DNA of 64,000 nucleotides from Bacillota bacterium (GTDB taxonomy: Bacteria; Bacillota; UBA4882; UBA8346): the NCBI GenBank assembly GCA_023426245.1, contig JAFABB010000055.1, positions 62,001 to 126,000 of the forward strand, given 5' to 3'. Under the pieces are notes generated by a model. It was not told where the DNA came from and made no database searches. It saw only the letters and a list, made by a program, of their open reading frames with translations. Of this stretch, positions 1 through 8,948 are shown in pieces. The position numbers and the translations under genes were made by a program. How positions within the stretch are numbered: the first letter of the stretch is position 1; each line of letters opens with the position of its first letter.

Positions 1-41
1 TTATAACCTCCCGTTTTAGGTACAATTATCTTAAGATCCAT
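1..41 (-). CDS. 5' end of a gene leaving the left edge (13 codons)
   Basis: An ATG at 41-39 on the minus strand is preceded by a GGGGAAG ribosome-binding site about eight bases upstream and opens a frame with no stop to the window edge (MDLKIIVPKTGGY). With hisC and aroH upstream, an aromatic-pathway gene such as aroA (EPSP synthase) would fit and the N-terminus is compatible, but thirteen residues do not prove identity. The roughly 270 bases between this start and hisC hold no other gene that I can see. Confidence 0.35.
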   Translation of the reverse strand, partial: MDLKIIVPKTGGY

Positions 42-312
42 AATATTCTTCCCCAAACTTTGTCAATCCTTTAGGGGATAATTTTTAAATTTTTAGTGAG
101 AATTTTCCAGTTTATTCAAGCCAGCCATTCTTTACCGATTGAATTTCGACGAATTCGCTCAATTTCTTTAAGCTCCCCAAAACATAATAAAACTAAAAAT
201 ACCGGTAACCCGGTATTCACTCATATTTAGTGGATTATTTCATATTATAATTTAGTCCGAATTGAAAATATAACTTAAGAAGCCATAAAAAATAAATAAC
301 AACCCGCTTGAG

Positions 313-1419
313 TTATTTCTTCAAAGCGGCCCGAAATAATTTAAAGAATCGGTCATTTTGTTCAGCCGTTCCAAAAGTTACCCGAATATGATTGGGTAGA
401 CCAAATGAGTGGGTTGGACGCACAATGACCCCATTTTGCAGTAAATAGCGATATATCTCCTGACTATCTTGCTTACAGTTAATTAAGATAAAGTTGGATT
501 GGGTCCGAAGATATTCGACCCCCAGTTCATCCAGCTCTTCATAAAAATAACGTCTTCCGGCCAAAACCAATTCTTTACTTAATTGAATATGTTTTTTGCT
601 TCCGATTGCTGCTACTCCAGCTGCCAAAGCTAAAATATTGACATTAAACGGGTCGCGAACCTTCTGCATTTGAGCAATTAAAAAAGGTTGTGCTACTGCA
701 TAGCCCAAACGTAAACCAGCCATACCGTGGATTTTGGAAAAGGTGTGATACACAATAAGGTTATCAAAACCTTCACGAATGAAATCCAACCCATTGGGAA
801 AATCCGGATCATCTGCAAAATCGGCATATGCTTCATCCAATACAACAAGAACTTTTTCAGGTAAACGCTTTAAAAACTCAACCAATTCGTCGCGTTTGAC
901 AATGGTTCCTGTTGGATTATTCGGATTGCAAACAAATATCAGTTTCGTGTGACTTGTTACAGCTTCGCCCATCGCCCGCAAATCATTTCCCAAAGACCCA
1001 TCCGTACTTGTTACAAGGACAGGTTTCGCACCCATCAAAAGTGATACTGTTTCATACATGCTAAATGTCGGTGATGGAATAATAACTTCATCGGTAGGCT
1101 TTAGTATTGTTTCTGCCAAAATACGATTGACATCATCTAACCCGTTTCCAATTAAGAGTTGTTCAGGGGCAACCTTTAGCTCATGACATAGCGCTTCCTT
1201 TAAATAAAAGTGATTGGCATCGGGATACATATTTACCTTATCCAACAACTGGGTAATTGTTTGCCGAACTTCTTTTGAAGGGCCTAAAGGATTTTCATTG
1301 GAGGCCATCTTCACAACCCCGTTGATTCCCAGTTCCCGTTCCACTTCTTCAACGGGCTTTCCTGGAATATAGGGCGGAATTTTATCGATGCAGTTTCTGA
1401 ATAGATGATTGGAATTCAT
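313..1419 (-). CDS. hisC: Histidinol-phosphate / aromatic aminotransferase (HisC family)
   Basis: PLP-dependent class I/II aminotransferase of 368 residues, the normal HisC length. It transfers the amino group of glutamate to imidazole-acetol phosphate in histidine synthesis, and HisC proteins often also act on phenylpyruvate and hydroxyphenylpyruvate. Visible landmarks are the N-terminal PGKP segment (19-22), SNENPLG (40-46), CNPNNPTG (164-171), DEAYADF near 195-201 and FSKIHG with the PLP-binding lysine at 229. An AAAGGAG site lies seven bases before the ATG. The gene follows aroH by 12 bases, and no other his gene is nearby, so an aromatic aminotransferase role beside chorismate mutase is at least as likely as histidine synthesis. 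That choice is inference. Confidence 0.9.
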   Translation of the reverse strand: MNSNHLFRNCIDKIPPYIPGKPVEEVERELGINGVVKMASNENPLGPSKEVRQTITQLLDKVNMYPDANHFYLKEALCHELKVAPEQLLIGNGLDDVNRILAETILKPTDEVIIPSPTFSMYETVSLLMGAKPVLVTSTDGSLGNDLRAMGEAVTSHTKLIFVCNPNNPTGTIVKRDELVEFLKRLPEKVLVVLDEAYADFADDPDFPNGLDFIREGFDNLIVYHTFSKIHGMAGLRLGYAVAQPFLIAQMQKVRDPFNVNILALAAGVAAIGSKKHIQLSKELVLAGRRYFYEELDELGVEYLRTQSNFILINCKQDSQEIYRYLLQNGVIVRPTHSFGLPNHIRVTFGTAEQNDRFFKLFRAALKK

Positions 1420-1431
1420 TTGAGGGCTCCT

Positions 1432-1800
1432 TTATTCCTGTGCTGTAAGATCAAGTCTAAGCTTGACGGCTTCTCGCAAATAAACCGGCTTAACTTCTGA
1501 TTTTTGCAAATCGGTATAAAAATATAATAATGCCCGAATACATAAAGGCAAAGCACCCAGTTTGGGAATTTCCTGGGCGCACATCAATGGTGTATCGACA
1601 AGTCCGATTTTACGTGCAGCTACGGCAGGAAACTCACTGATAATATCCGGAGTGGTTGTAAAAAAAATACTGACGATGTTTTGGGGTTGAATCTGGTTTT
1701 TTTCCATCAAACTTAATAACATTTCCTCGGTAGCGGAGACGATTGCGGCAGGTTCGTCTTTATGGATAGTAATCGCTCCCCTAACAGCTCTTAATTGCAT
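1432..1800 (-). CDS. aroH: Chorismate mutase, AroH class
   Basis: Monofunctional trimeric chorismate mutase of 122 residues that converts chorismate to prephenate, the branch point to phenylalanine and tyrosine. The sequence follows Bacillus AroH: RAVRGA at the N-terminus with the active-site Arg, the ATPD-like TTTPD segment, MCAQE with Cys and Glu of the active site, the CIRALL arginine and VYLREA with the conserved Tyr/Arg. It lies between a HutP-family gene (4-base gap) and hisC (12-base gap), all on one strand, so the three are probably cotranscribed. An AGGGTG ribosome site precedes the ATG. Confidence 0.92.
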   Translation of the reverse strand: MQLRAVRGAITIHKDEPAAIVSATEEMLLSLMEKNQIQPQNIVSIFFTTTPDIISEFPAVAARKIGLVDTPLMCAQEIPKLGALPLCIRALLYFYTDLQKSEVKPVYLREAVKLRLDLTAQE

Positions 1801-1804
1801 AATA

Positions 1805-2218
1805 TCACCCTATCGCCCGGTGGCTTAAGCCGACCGCCACTTCGTCCAAATGAATCAAACCGATACAAAAAAATGCCGCAACACTAATATGATCTCCCTT
1901 ACGGGCAATACCTAATTTCCCGCCAATGTTTAACCCGATGGATTTCGTTAAAATTTGGGACATTGCATCACGAGTAGCCCCTGCAATAGCCCCTTCTTCC
2001 AAATGGCATTCTTTAATGACCTGCTCACGTTTGGCAGCCACGATTGCGCGCTCCACCAAAGTTTTCATAGCCGGAATTGCTTCCCCGCCATAATCAATTG
2101 CAGCGGTCCATATTTCCTGGGTTCGGTATTTCTCTTTCATTGCTTTTTCATCTTCACGCGAAGCAGTCATAGCAATCGACAAGGCTGCTCTAGCGACTTC
2201 TCTGCTACCGGTTTCCAT
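1805..2218 (-). CDS. HutP-family protein
   Basis: Small protein of 137 residues that resembles the HutP family. In Bacillus subtilis HutP binds histidine, Mg2+ and RNA to cause antitermination of the hut operon. The conserved C-terminal block is present (GLNIGGKLGIARKGD, then ISVAAFF and a glycine/histidine-rich end, AVGLSHRAIG). In many Clostridia such proteins lie outside any histidine-degradation operon, as here, where the neighbours are aroH and hisC and no hut genes are visible. A terminator-like hairpin lies 43-69 bases upstream of the start. Ligand and RNA target are unknown. A GGGG site about ten bases before the ATG could serve translation. Confidence 0.75.
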   Translation of the reverse strand: METGSREVARAALSIAMTASREDEKAMKEKYRTQEIWTAAIDYGGEAIPAMKTLVERAIVAAKREQVIKECHLEEGAIAGATRDAMSQILTKSIGLNIGGKLGIARKGDHISVAAFFCIGLIHLDEVAVGLSHRAIG

Positions 2219-2260
2219 CTCCGGGCATCCCCTTTCGAGAAACTTGGTTGAATGGAAGAA

Positions 2261-2287
2261 AAAAGCACCGATTTATGCAGTGCTTTT
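2261..2287 (-). terminator. Hairpin with T-run upstream of the HutP-family gene
   Basis: AAAAGCAC and GTGCTTTT form an 8-bp stem around an 11-base loop; on the minus strand the stem runs into a TTTTTTC tract. It can end transcription from the genes to its right, or act as a leader terminator ahead of the HutP-family gene. Confidence 0.6.
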
Positions 2288-2338
2288 GGTAAACTTAAAC
2301 TTCATTTAAATTTAGCATAAATTAGGCTTGATTACAAG

Positions 2339-2554
2339 TCAACGCGCCTTAAAACTTTTGTAAAACTTGACAGGTTGTCCTTCGTATTTTTCAGTTAAAA
2401 TTAGACTGCTTCGAAAGTCCGAATTGGTTAACAAAATTTGCATTAATAGCATTATGGAAAAAAAGCCCACTAGGATCCAAGCGCATTTACATTCGCACAT
2501 TTGAAGTTTAAAAAATATTTTTTCATACCAATGATGTCTTAATCTAAGCGCCAA
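2339..2554 (-). CDS. Small single-span membrane protein, unknown function
   Basis: 71 residues starting at TTG, with an AAGGAG site nine bases upstream that argues for real translation. Residues about 26-44 (WILVGFFSIMLLMQILLTN) form one hydrophobic span; the N-terminus is basic and holds a Cys-Glu-Cys-Lys-Cys cluster just before the membrane, and the C-terminal tail is basic. It follows the flavoprotein gene by 53 bases on the same strand and precedes a terminator-like hairpin, so it may be the last gene of that transcript. I do not recognise the family. The cysteine cluster could bind metal or be lipidated, but neither is shown. Confidence 0.55.
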   Translation of the reverse strand: MALRLRHHWYEKIFFKLQMCECKCAWILVGFFSIMLLMQILLTNSDFRSSLILTEKYEGQPVKFYKSFKAR

Positions 2555-2607
2555 AGAAATTTGCTCCTTGAAGTTTTCAAAGGATATAAAATTAGTATTA
2601 CCGGAAT

Positions 2608-3894
2608 TTAATAAGAGTATAGCTCCCCCTTACAGGCAATGCTGCGGGCAACCTCCAATCCGGCTACAAAACCAGTTGAAAAAGCAATCTGTAAATTAAA
2701 GCCACCGGTATAAGCATCCACATCCACCACTTCTCCGGCAAAATATAGCCCTTGAATAAGCTTTGACTCCATCGTCTTGGGGTTTATTTCTTTAGTGTTC
2801 ACACCACCTGCGGTAACAATAGCCTCAGCAATGGGTCTTGGTTTAAGGATCGTTAAGGTCAAATTTTTCAATAAATCAACCAAATGCAACCTTTCTTCCT
2901 TATTAATCTGGTGTACCGGTTTCAAAGGATCAATAGCAGACAATTCAATGATAACTGGAATTATTTTTTGAGGTAATAATTCATCTAATACATTTTTGAA
3001 AATTTTATTCAGAGATTTGGAAAAATCTCTTTGGACTCTTAAATCCAACTCTTCTTTAGTTAGTGCCGGTTTCAAATCAATTGAAATCGATACTGAATTT
3101 GGCTTGTCCAAGACCAGAAGAGAAATTTTTCGGCTTAAACTCAAAATAATGGGCCCGGAAACTCCAAAAGAAGTAAACAACATCTCGCCAAATTCGCTCT
3201 GGAGCTTTTTACCCTCATGGAAGGAAGTAATTTCCACATTGACAAGAGATAAACCTTCCAGGCGCTTTACCCAAGGTTCGAGTGTCTCAAGAGGTATCAA
3301 TGAGGGCGTTAAAGGAATGATTTGATGCCCGGCCAAACGTGCAAATTGATAGCCATCACCTGTGCTCCCGGTCCCGGGATAAGAAAGGCCTCCGGTGGCA
3401 ACTAATACCTTAGATGAATATACCTCTTTTCCGTTATCAAGCCGGACACCGCGTATTCGACCAGGTTCTATAACCAAACCAGCAACTTTGGTGGAAGTTC
3501 TAATTTCAACTCCACTACTTTTCAATTCCTGATATAAAACACCAACCACATCTTGAGCTTTGTCCGATTCGGGGAAAACCCGGTTACCCCGTTCAACTTT
3601 TAAAGGAAGTCCTAAGCTATTTTGAAAAAAGTTCATGAGCGCTTCCGGGTTCAACCGTTGAAATGCACCATATAGAAATCGTCCGTTTCCAGGAGTATTC
3701 GAAATTAACTCATTCATATCCGTTAAATTTGTAAGATTACAACGTCCAGCTCCTGTTATGGCTAACTTTCGCCCTATGGTCTTATTTTTTTCAAATAATA
3801 TTACACTGGCGCCCTTACGGGCTGCGGTGAATGCAGCCATTATTCCGGCAGGACCTGCTCCTATTACGATCAAATCGGCATCAATTTTTAACAC
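2608..3894 (-). CDS. FAD-dependent oxidoreductase, BaiN/HI0933 family
   Basis: Flavoprotein of 428 residues, typical for the HI0933/BaiN (aminoacetone oxidase-like) family. The N-terminal dinucleotide fold is clear: VIGAGPAGIMAAF from residue 10, followed by the acidic end of the second strand (LFEKN). GAGRCNLTN at 48-56 is the family signature, and the C-terminus has the second FAD-contact block GLYFAGEVVDVDAYTGG. Members are annotated as aminoacetone oxidases, or in gut clostridia as bile-acid dehydroxylation reductases; the physiological substrate here is not predictable. Its start overlaps the end of the patatin gene by seven bases, so the two are probably translationally coupled. Confidence 0.88.
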   Translation of the reverse strand: MLKIDADLIVIGAGPAGIMAAFTAARKGASVILFEKNKTIGRKLAITGAGRCNLTNLTDMNELISNTPGNGRFLYGAFQRLNPEALMNFFQNSLGLPLKVERGNRVFPESDKAQDVVGVLYQELKSSGVEIRTSTKVAGLVIEPGRIRGVRLDNGKEVYSSKVLVATGGLSYPGTGSTGDGYQFARLAGHQIIPLTPSLIPLETLEPWVKRLEGLSLVNVEITSFHEGKKLQSEFGEMLFTSFGVSGPIILSLSRKISLLVLDKPNSVSISIDLKPALTKEELDLRVQRDFSKSLNKIFKNVLDELLPQKIIPVIIELSAIDPLKPVHQINKEERLHLVDLLKNLTLTILKPRPIAEAIVTAGGVNTKEINPKTMESKLIQGLYFAGEVVDVDAYTGGFNLQIAFSTGFVAGLEVARSIACKGELYSY

Positions 3895-4691
3895 ACCTGG
3901 TCCTCCTGTGTCATGTAAAGCGCTATTTGTTTTTTCAGATCCGGAACTATCAATTCAGCCGCTTTGCGTCCTATCTCCAAGCACTCTTTGGCTTTATAAA
4001 AATGTAAAGTGCCAATATTCCCAAGCTGCGGAGTAATTATCAAATCAGCTTGCAATATTTGCCGTGAGTCCAAAGTATTTCCCATAATATCCAGGACCTT
4101 TGCCATAACATCAAAAATATTGTGGACTTCATGTTGGGTATGATCAAACCCAACATTAACCGCAACCGTTATATCACCATTAAGCTGCCGGGCTACTGAC
4201 ACAGGGACTCCGGAAACAACCCCGCCGTCTACTAAAGTCCGGCCATCCAAGTTAACCGGCGTAAATACACCCGGTATGGAAATACTTGCCCGGACAGCCG
4301 ACGCTAAAGGACCATTCTTGAAGACGACTTCTTCTCCGGTAAAAAGGTCGGTAGCCACGGCCCAAAATTCTATCGGCAGCTCTTCAAAGGACTTACCTTT
4401 GGTCAATAAATCTATAACCGCCTTTACCTTCGAACCATCGATTAAGCCCAACGTAGGAAGATGAAAATCAATCAAATCTTCCCAATGAAAGTATTCAACC
4501 AGTTGTCCCAAATAATAAAGATCCGTACCCGCCGCATAAGTTGATCCTATCAATGCTCCCATACTGGTACCAACGATTCCTGAAACTTTGATACCGGCTT
4601 CTTTTAACACTTGGAGCACTCCAATATGGGCAAACCCACGGGCTCCTCCGCCACCTAATACCAATACGATTTTTGGATAACTGTTTGTCAT
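3888..4691 (-). CDS. Patatin-like phospholipase (RssA/YchK type)
   Basis: Serine lipid acyl hydrolase of 267 residues. The oxyanion loop GGGGARGFAHIGVL (13-26), the nucleophile elbow GTSMG with Ser43 and the catalytic DGG with Asp155 are all present, so the Ser-Asp dyad is intact. No signal peptide is seen, so a cytoplasmic or membrane-associated enzyme acting on phospholipids or lysophospholipids is likely. It is the first gene of a run with the flavoprotein downstream. Related bacterial proteins have been tied to membrane turnover, but the substrate here is unknown. Confidence 0.88.
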   Translation of the reverse strand: MTNSYPKIVLVLGGGGARGFAHIGVLQVLKEAGIKVSGIVGTSMGALIGSTYAAGTDLYYLGQLVEYFHWEDLIDFHLPTLGLIDGSKVKAVIDLLTKGKSFEELPIEFWAVATDLFTGEEVVFKNGPLASAVRASISIPGVFTPVNLDGRTLVDGGVVSGVPVSVARQLNGDITVAVNVGFDHTQHEVHNIFDVMAKVLDIMGNTLDSRQILQADLIITPQLGNIGTLHFYKAKECLEIGRKAAELIVPDLKKQIALYMTQEDQVC

Positions 4692-5050
4692 TATAAAGAA
4701 TGCGCCTCTCCTTCCAAAAACTCAAAAAGGGATTCAAGCCCGGTGACAAAAATCAGAGCCAATCCTAAGACTTGAGTCTCATTGTTGAGAAAATCATCGC
4801 ACAGTGTAAAGTCTTTATCTAACCTCTCAGAGCATAAAGGGAAGAATATGAGCCTTATTCGGCCGCACCATCACTGATGATCTCTCTAAATTAATTTATT
4901 GTAGCTAAATAAGGATAAAACTCTTTAGTACATCTTCACCTTCTATATATTACATAATATCAAATGAAAGGTAAATACTGTGAGTAAATTTATTCTTAAG
5001 GGCAACCCTGAATATAAAATAACCGATTGGATTGACTATGCTCATCAAAA
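4692..5050. other. Non-coding gap between lonB and the patatin gene
   Basis: About 360 bases with no credible reading frame on either strand. It should carry the promoter of the patatin-flavoprotein run, but I see no promoter good enough to place. The lonA and engB (ysxC) genes that often follow the tig-clp-lonB block in Firmicutes are not here. Confidence 0.6.
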
Positions 5051-5081
5051 AACGGGGCTGTCTTTAAAGTGCAGCCCCGTT
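5051..5081 (-). terminator. Rho-independent terminator after lonB
   Basis: AACGGGGCTG pairs with CAGCCCCGTT (10 bp, 11-base loop) and on the minus strand is followed by TTTTTT. It lies 22 bases after the lonB stop. Confidence 0.9.
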
Positions 5082-5102
5082 AGATAAGTTTTACAAATTT
5101 TA

Positions 5103-6779
5103 TTAGGCTGAAATAACCGGCTCCCCACCCATCGTGATGGGAGGAATTACTTCAAGTATCGGTTTAAATACGGCAAGCCGGATAACTTCCTCAATTCGCT
5201 CCACAGGGATAACGGTAATCCCCATTTCATCCTCAAATATTTTCTGCCAATTTTCTTTGGGTATTAATACTTTTTTGGCACCTGCTTCTTTAGCGGCATT
5301 AATTTTGGCGACGACTCCGCCAATCGGCATCACCCCGCCTCTAATCGATAATTCACCGGTCATGGCAATTTCATTATCCACAGCTTGACCTGTTATCGCT
5401 GAATAAATTGCGGTTGCTAAAGTAATCCCTGCGGAAGGACCATCAATGGGAGTACCCCCAGGAAAATTAATATGGATATCGTAGTTTAAAGAATTAATAT
5501 TCATAAATTTCCTTAAAACTGTGAGTACATTTTCAACTGAACCCAAAGCCATACTCTTTCGTCGGAGGGTTCTTCCGCCCCCGCCCATTTCTTCCTCATC
5601 GACCACTCCGGTTGTGGTAACTTTCCCTTTACCGGATTCGGTTACGGGAATGGCGGAGACTTCAACCTGAATCACAGAACCCATATTGGGTCCATAAACC
5701 GCCAGACCATTAACGTATCCCACTTGCGGTTTAGACGGTATTTTAATACTTGGCCGAGGGGAATATTGACTGCTGTGAATAACCCATTCCAAATCCTTTA
5801 CAGTAACTCTTTTACGGTTTTCTGTGATTGCCAAACCCGCTGTAATTTGAATTAAGTTAACTGCATCTCGTCCGTTGGTGGCGTATTTGGTGATAATATC
5901 GATAACACCCGGCTCAAGTTCAAAATTAATTTTTTGGGCGGCGTTTTCAGCTATCCGTTTAACATCACCCGGAGTCAATGGCTGGAAAAAGATTTCAACG
6001 CAACGGGAACGAATGGCGGGCGGAATATCCTGCGGCATGCGTGTTGTTGCTCCCACCAGACGAAAATCAGCCGGTAAGCCATTTTGAAAAATATCATGAA
6101 TATGACTTGGAATATTCGTATCCTCGGAACTATAATAGGCACTCTCGAAAAACACTCGCCGGTCTTCCAAAACTTTCAGCAGTTTGTTCATTTGAATGGG
6201 ATGAAGTTCACCAATCTCATCAATAAATAAAATGCCACCGTGGGCTTTAGTTACTGCACCGGGCTTGGGTTGAGGAATTCCGGCAATTCCCAAGGGCCCG
6301 GCTCCTTGATAAATTGGATCGTGAACAGAACCCATTAAAGGATCGGCAATACCGCGGTCATCAAACCGGGCCGTGGTGGCATCAATTTCAATAAACCGGG
6401 CATATTCTTTAAACGGCGAATACCCTTGTTTTTTGGCTTCTTCTAATACTACCCTGGCTGCTGCAGTTTTGCCAATACCAGGTGGACCGTAAAGTATCAC
6501 ATGTTGTGGATTAGGGCCGCATAATGCAGCCCGTAAGGCTTTTAAACCATCATCCTGGCCGATAATTTCCCCGAAGTTACTGGGACGGGTTTTTTCAGAA
6601 AGGGGTTCCGTAAGTGAAATACGCCGTAGCCTTTGTAATTTCTCCATTTCTTTCCGGGATTCCCTGTCTACGGCAGTTTTATTCCCCTGCTGCGACTTGA
6701 GTAAGTTCCAAAAATATAAACCAATGACAATCGCAAAGAACAGATTAATAAGACCAAGTACATTCCCTAAAACCTCCAT
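5103..6779 (-). CDS. lonB: ATP-dependent protease LonB
   Basis: Membrane-anchored AAA+ serine protease of 558 residues, close in length and sequence to Bacillus LonB, which degrades substrates in the forespore. The N-terminus has one hydrophobic span (about 7-25, LGLINLFFAIVIGLYFW), then the AAA+ module with Walker A GPPGIGKT (98-105) and a GGILFIDEIGELHP Walker B, and a C-terminal Lon protease domain with the catalytic serine in DGPSAG and the lysine about 45 residues later in GGVVAK. The frame is open further upstream, but the ATG at 6779 has AAAGGAG eight bases before it and gives the family N-terminus. It follows clpX and is separated from it by a terminator. Confidence 0.93.
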   Translation of the reverse strand: MEVLGNVLGLINLFFAIVIGLYFWNLLKSQQGNKTAVDRESRKEMEKLQRLRRISLTEPLSEKTRPSNFGEIIGQDDGLKALRAALCGPNPQHVILYGPPGIGKTAAARVVLEEAKKQGYSPFKEYARFIEIDATTARFDDRGIADPLMGSVHDPIYQGAGPLGIAGIPQPKPGAVTKAHGGILFIDEIGELHPIQMNKLLKVLEDRRVFFESAYYSSEDTNIPSHIHDIFQNGLPADFRLVGATTRMPQDIPPAIRSRCVEIFFQPLTPGDVKRIAENAAQKINFELEPGVIDIITKYATNGRDAVNLIQITAGLAITENRKRVTVKDLEWVIHSSQYSPRPSIKIPSKPQVGYVNGLAVYGPNMGSVIQVEVSAIPVTESGKGKVTTTGVVDEEEMGGGGRTLRRKSMALGSVENVLTVLRKFMNINSLNYDIHINFPGGTPIDGPSAGITLATAIYSAITGQAVDNEIAMTGELSIRGGVMPIGGVVAKINAAKEAGAKKVLIPKENWQKIFEDEMGITVIPVERIEEVIRLAVFKPILEVIPPITMGGEPVISA

Positions 6780-6907
6780 TGGCAATACTCCTTTCAACCA
6801 CAGTCTCGAAGTTAGTAAAACGCCTCCAAAGATTTTATCATTTGGATTGAGGCGCTTTACTAGTATCACCAATATGATCTTATTTAAACCCAGAATTATC
6901 AATAAAA

Positions 6908-6931
6908 AATCCCAACCTACAAGTTGGGATT
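6908..6931 (-). terminator. Rho-independent terminator after clpX
   Basis: AATCCCAAC and GTTGGGATT form a 9-bp stem with a 6-base loop; the minus strand continues as TTTTTTATT. It lies 34 bases after the clpX stop and 129 bases ahead of the lonB start. Confidence 0.9.
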
Positions 6932-6964
6932 ATAAAATGAGTCGTTTTAAAGGGATCAAATTCT

Positions 6965-8227
6965 TTAAGCAGATTCTTCTTTCTTCTTTTTACGCGGTTC
7001 TACTCCAACTAAAATCGGCTCACCATTTTCTTCGACCATTGATTTGGTAACAACACAACGTTTTAAATCATTGTGAGAAGGCAATTCATACATTAAATCC
7101 ATTAATAATTTCTCAATAATTGCCCGAAGTCCCCTGGCGCCAGTATTACGTTTGATAGCTTGTTTAGCAATAGAATCAAGAGCATCCGGTTCAAAGGCCA
7201 GTTCGATATTATCGATTTCAAACAATTTTTGAAATTGTTTGGCCAAAGCATTCTTGGGTTCAGTAAGAATCTGAACCAAGGCTTTTTCATCCAGAGCATC
7301 TAAAGCAACAACAATCGGTAATCGGCCTACAAACTCTGGAATTAGACCGAATTTCAATAAATCCTCCGGCATAATTTGCCGCAAAATTTCTCCCAATGGT
7401 TTTTCTGTTTTTGAGCGGGCCTCGGCTCCAAATCCCAAGGTTTTCTTCCCTATCCGATTTTCAATGATTTTTTCTAAACCATCAAATGCACCACCGCAGA
7501 TAAATAAGATACTCGTCGTGTCCAGTTGAATAAATTCCTGATGAGGATGTTTTCGACCCCCTTGAGGAGGAACCGAAGCAACCGTACCTTCTAGTATTTT
7601 TAATAAAGCTTGTTGAACTCCTTCACCGGATACATCCCGGGTTATGGAAGGATTTTCGGATTTTCGGGCAATTTTATCGATTTCATCGATATAGATAATT
7701 CCTCTTTCAGCCCGCTCTACATCGTAATCAGCTGCTTGAATAAGTTTTAAAAGAATATTTTCAACGTCTTCACCAACATACCCGGCCTCAGTTAATGAGG
7801 TGGCGTCGGCAATAGCGAAAGGAACATTCAAAATCTTGGCCAAAGTCTGAGCAAGTAAAGTTTTACCGCAACCCGTCGGTCCCAATAATAAAATATTACT
7901 CTTTTGAAGTTCCACATCCTCAAAACGTTCTTCAGAGTTGATCCGTTTATAGTGATTATAAACAGCGACTGCCAAAGTTCTTTTGGCGTCTTCTTGGCCA
8001 ATTACATACTGGTCCAAAATTTCCTTGATTTCTTTAGGCTTTGGATTATTCCCAATGTCCAAATTGACTTCTTCACTAAGTTCCTCATCAATAATTTCAT
8101 TACAGAGTTCAATGCATTCATCACAAATATACACTCCGGGACCGGCAATCAGTTTTTTGACCTGTTCCTGTGCTTTACCGCAGAAAGAGCATTTTAACTG
8201 GCCTTTTTCATCTCCAAATTTAAGCAT
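6965..8227 (-). CDS. clpX: ClpX, ATPase subunit of the Clp protease
   Basis: Hexameric AAA+ unfoldase of 420 residues that feeds tagged proteins to ClpP. It has the N-terminal C4 zinc-binding domain (Cys13, 16, 35, 38), Walker A GPTGCGKT (116-123), Walker B IIYIDEIDK, the pore-loop GYVGED segment and the sensor-2 GARGLR. The ClpP-docking loop reads LGF rather than the usual IGF, a conservative change. It lies 67 bases downstream of clpP, and the block tig-clpP-clpX-lonB keeps the common Firmicutes order. Confidence 0.97.
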   Translation of the reverse strand: MLKFGDEKGQLKCSFCGKAQEQVKKLIAGPGVYICDECIELCNEIIDEELSEEVNLDIGNNPKPKEIKEILDQYVIGQEDAKRTLAVAVYNHYKRINSEERFEDVELQKSNILLLGPTGCGKTLLAQTLAKILNVPFAIADATSLTEAGYVGEDVENILLKLIQAADYDVERAERGIIYIDEIDKIARKSENPSITRDVSGEGVQQALLKILEGTVASVPPQGGRKHPHQEFIQLDTTSILFICGGAFDGLEKIIENRIGKKTLGFGAEARSKTEKPLGEILRQIMPEDLLKFGLIPEFVGRLPIVVALDALDEKALVQILTEPKNALAKQFQKLFEIDNIELAFEPDALDSIAKQAIKRNTGARGLRAIIEKLLMDLMYELPSHNDLKRCVVTKSMVEENGEPILVGVEPRKKKKEESA

Positions 8228-8294
8228 CTTTCCACCTCGCTTTCGGCATATTTTGTGGAAATCTTATTTCCTATTCCATGACAATCTTCAAAAC

Positions 8295-8897
8295 TTACTT
8301 TTTTTGACTGATAAATATATCGTCAATTATCCCGTATTCTTTAGCTTCCTCTGCAGACATCCAGTAATCGCGGTCTACATCTTTTTCGATTTTTTCAAAA
8401 GGTTGGCCGGTATGTTTTGCCAAAATGTGACTGCCAACTTCTCTCATTCTTAAGATTTCTTTGGCTTGAATTTCAATATCGGTTGCCTGCCCTCCCACAC
8501 CGCCTTGAATGTGAGGCTGGTGAATTAGAACTCTGGAATTGGGTAATCCGAAGCGTTTTCCTTTACTTCCAGCAGTCAACAGGATTGCCGCCATACTGGC
8601 CGCCATACCCACACAAATCGTTGATACTTGCGGCCGTATGTATTGGATTGTGTCATAAATCGCCAAACCTGAATATACTGCCCCACCAGGGCTATTAATA
8701 TATAAGAAAATTTCTTTATCGGGATCTTCTCCTGCCAAAAAAAGCAATTCAGCTATGACCAAATTGGCTAAATTATCATCAATTGGACCACCCAAAAAAA
8801 CAATCCTATCTTTTAATAGACGAGAATAAATATCATATGCCCGTTCGCCGCGATTGGTTTGTTCAACCACCATCGGTACCAAATTCATATTTATCAA
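8295..8897 (-). CDS. clpP: ClpP, proteolytic subunit
   Basis: Self-compartmentalising serine protease of 200 residues. The catalytic triad is Ser101 (GMAASMAA), His126 (IHQPHIQG) and Asp175 (KDVDRDYWM). A TTG at 8897 has AGGAGG eight bases upstream, and an internal ATG at 8888 would give the Bacillus-like MNLVP start but sits 17 bases from the same site; I prefer TTG. It lies 51 bases after tig and 67 before clpX. No CtsR heptad repeat is visible upstream; the tig-clpP gap instead contains alternating purine-pyrimidine sequence. Confidence 0.96.
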   Translation of the reverse strand: MINMNLVPMVVEQTNRGERAYDIYSRLLKDRIVFLGGPIDDNLANLVIAELLFLAGEDPDKEIFLYINSPGGAVYSGLAIYDTIQYIRPQVSTICVGMAASMAAILLTAGSKGKRFGLPNSRVLIHQPHIQGGVGGQATDIEIQAKEILRMREVGSHILAKHTGQPFEKIEKDVDRDYWMSAEEAKEYGIIDDIFISQKK

Positions 8898-8948
8898 TTT
8901 GCTCCCCTCCTAGCATGTGCGCTCATGTACGCGAATATTCAGCGCTTA

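Noticed and set aside
2219..2338. HutP-type RNA target (repeated UAG triplets) in the leader of the HutP-family gene
   Set aside because: The minus-strand leader contains no UAG triplets, so the Bacillus-type binding site is absent.
5051..5081. Further copy of the GGCTGTC fold-back family
   Set aside because: It has GGGGCTGTC-like words but is only a compact terminator hairpin, without the AAAAG extension or the shared interior.
7983..8453. 156-codon plus-strand frame across clpX and clpP
   Set aside because: Antisense to two unambiguous genes.
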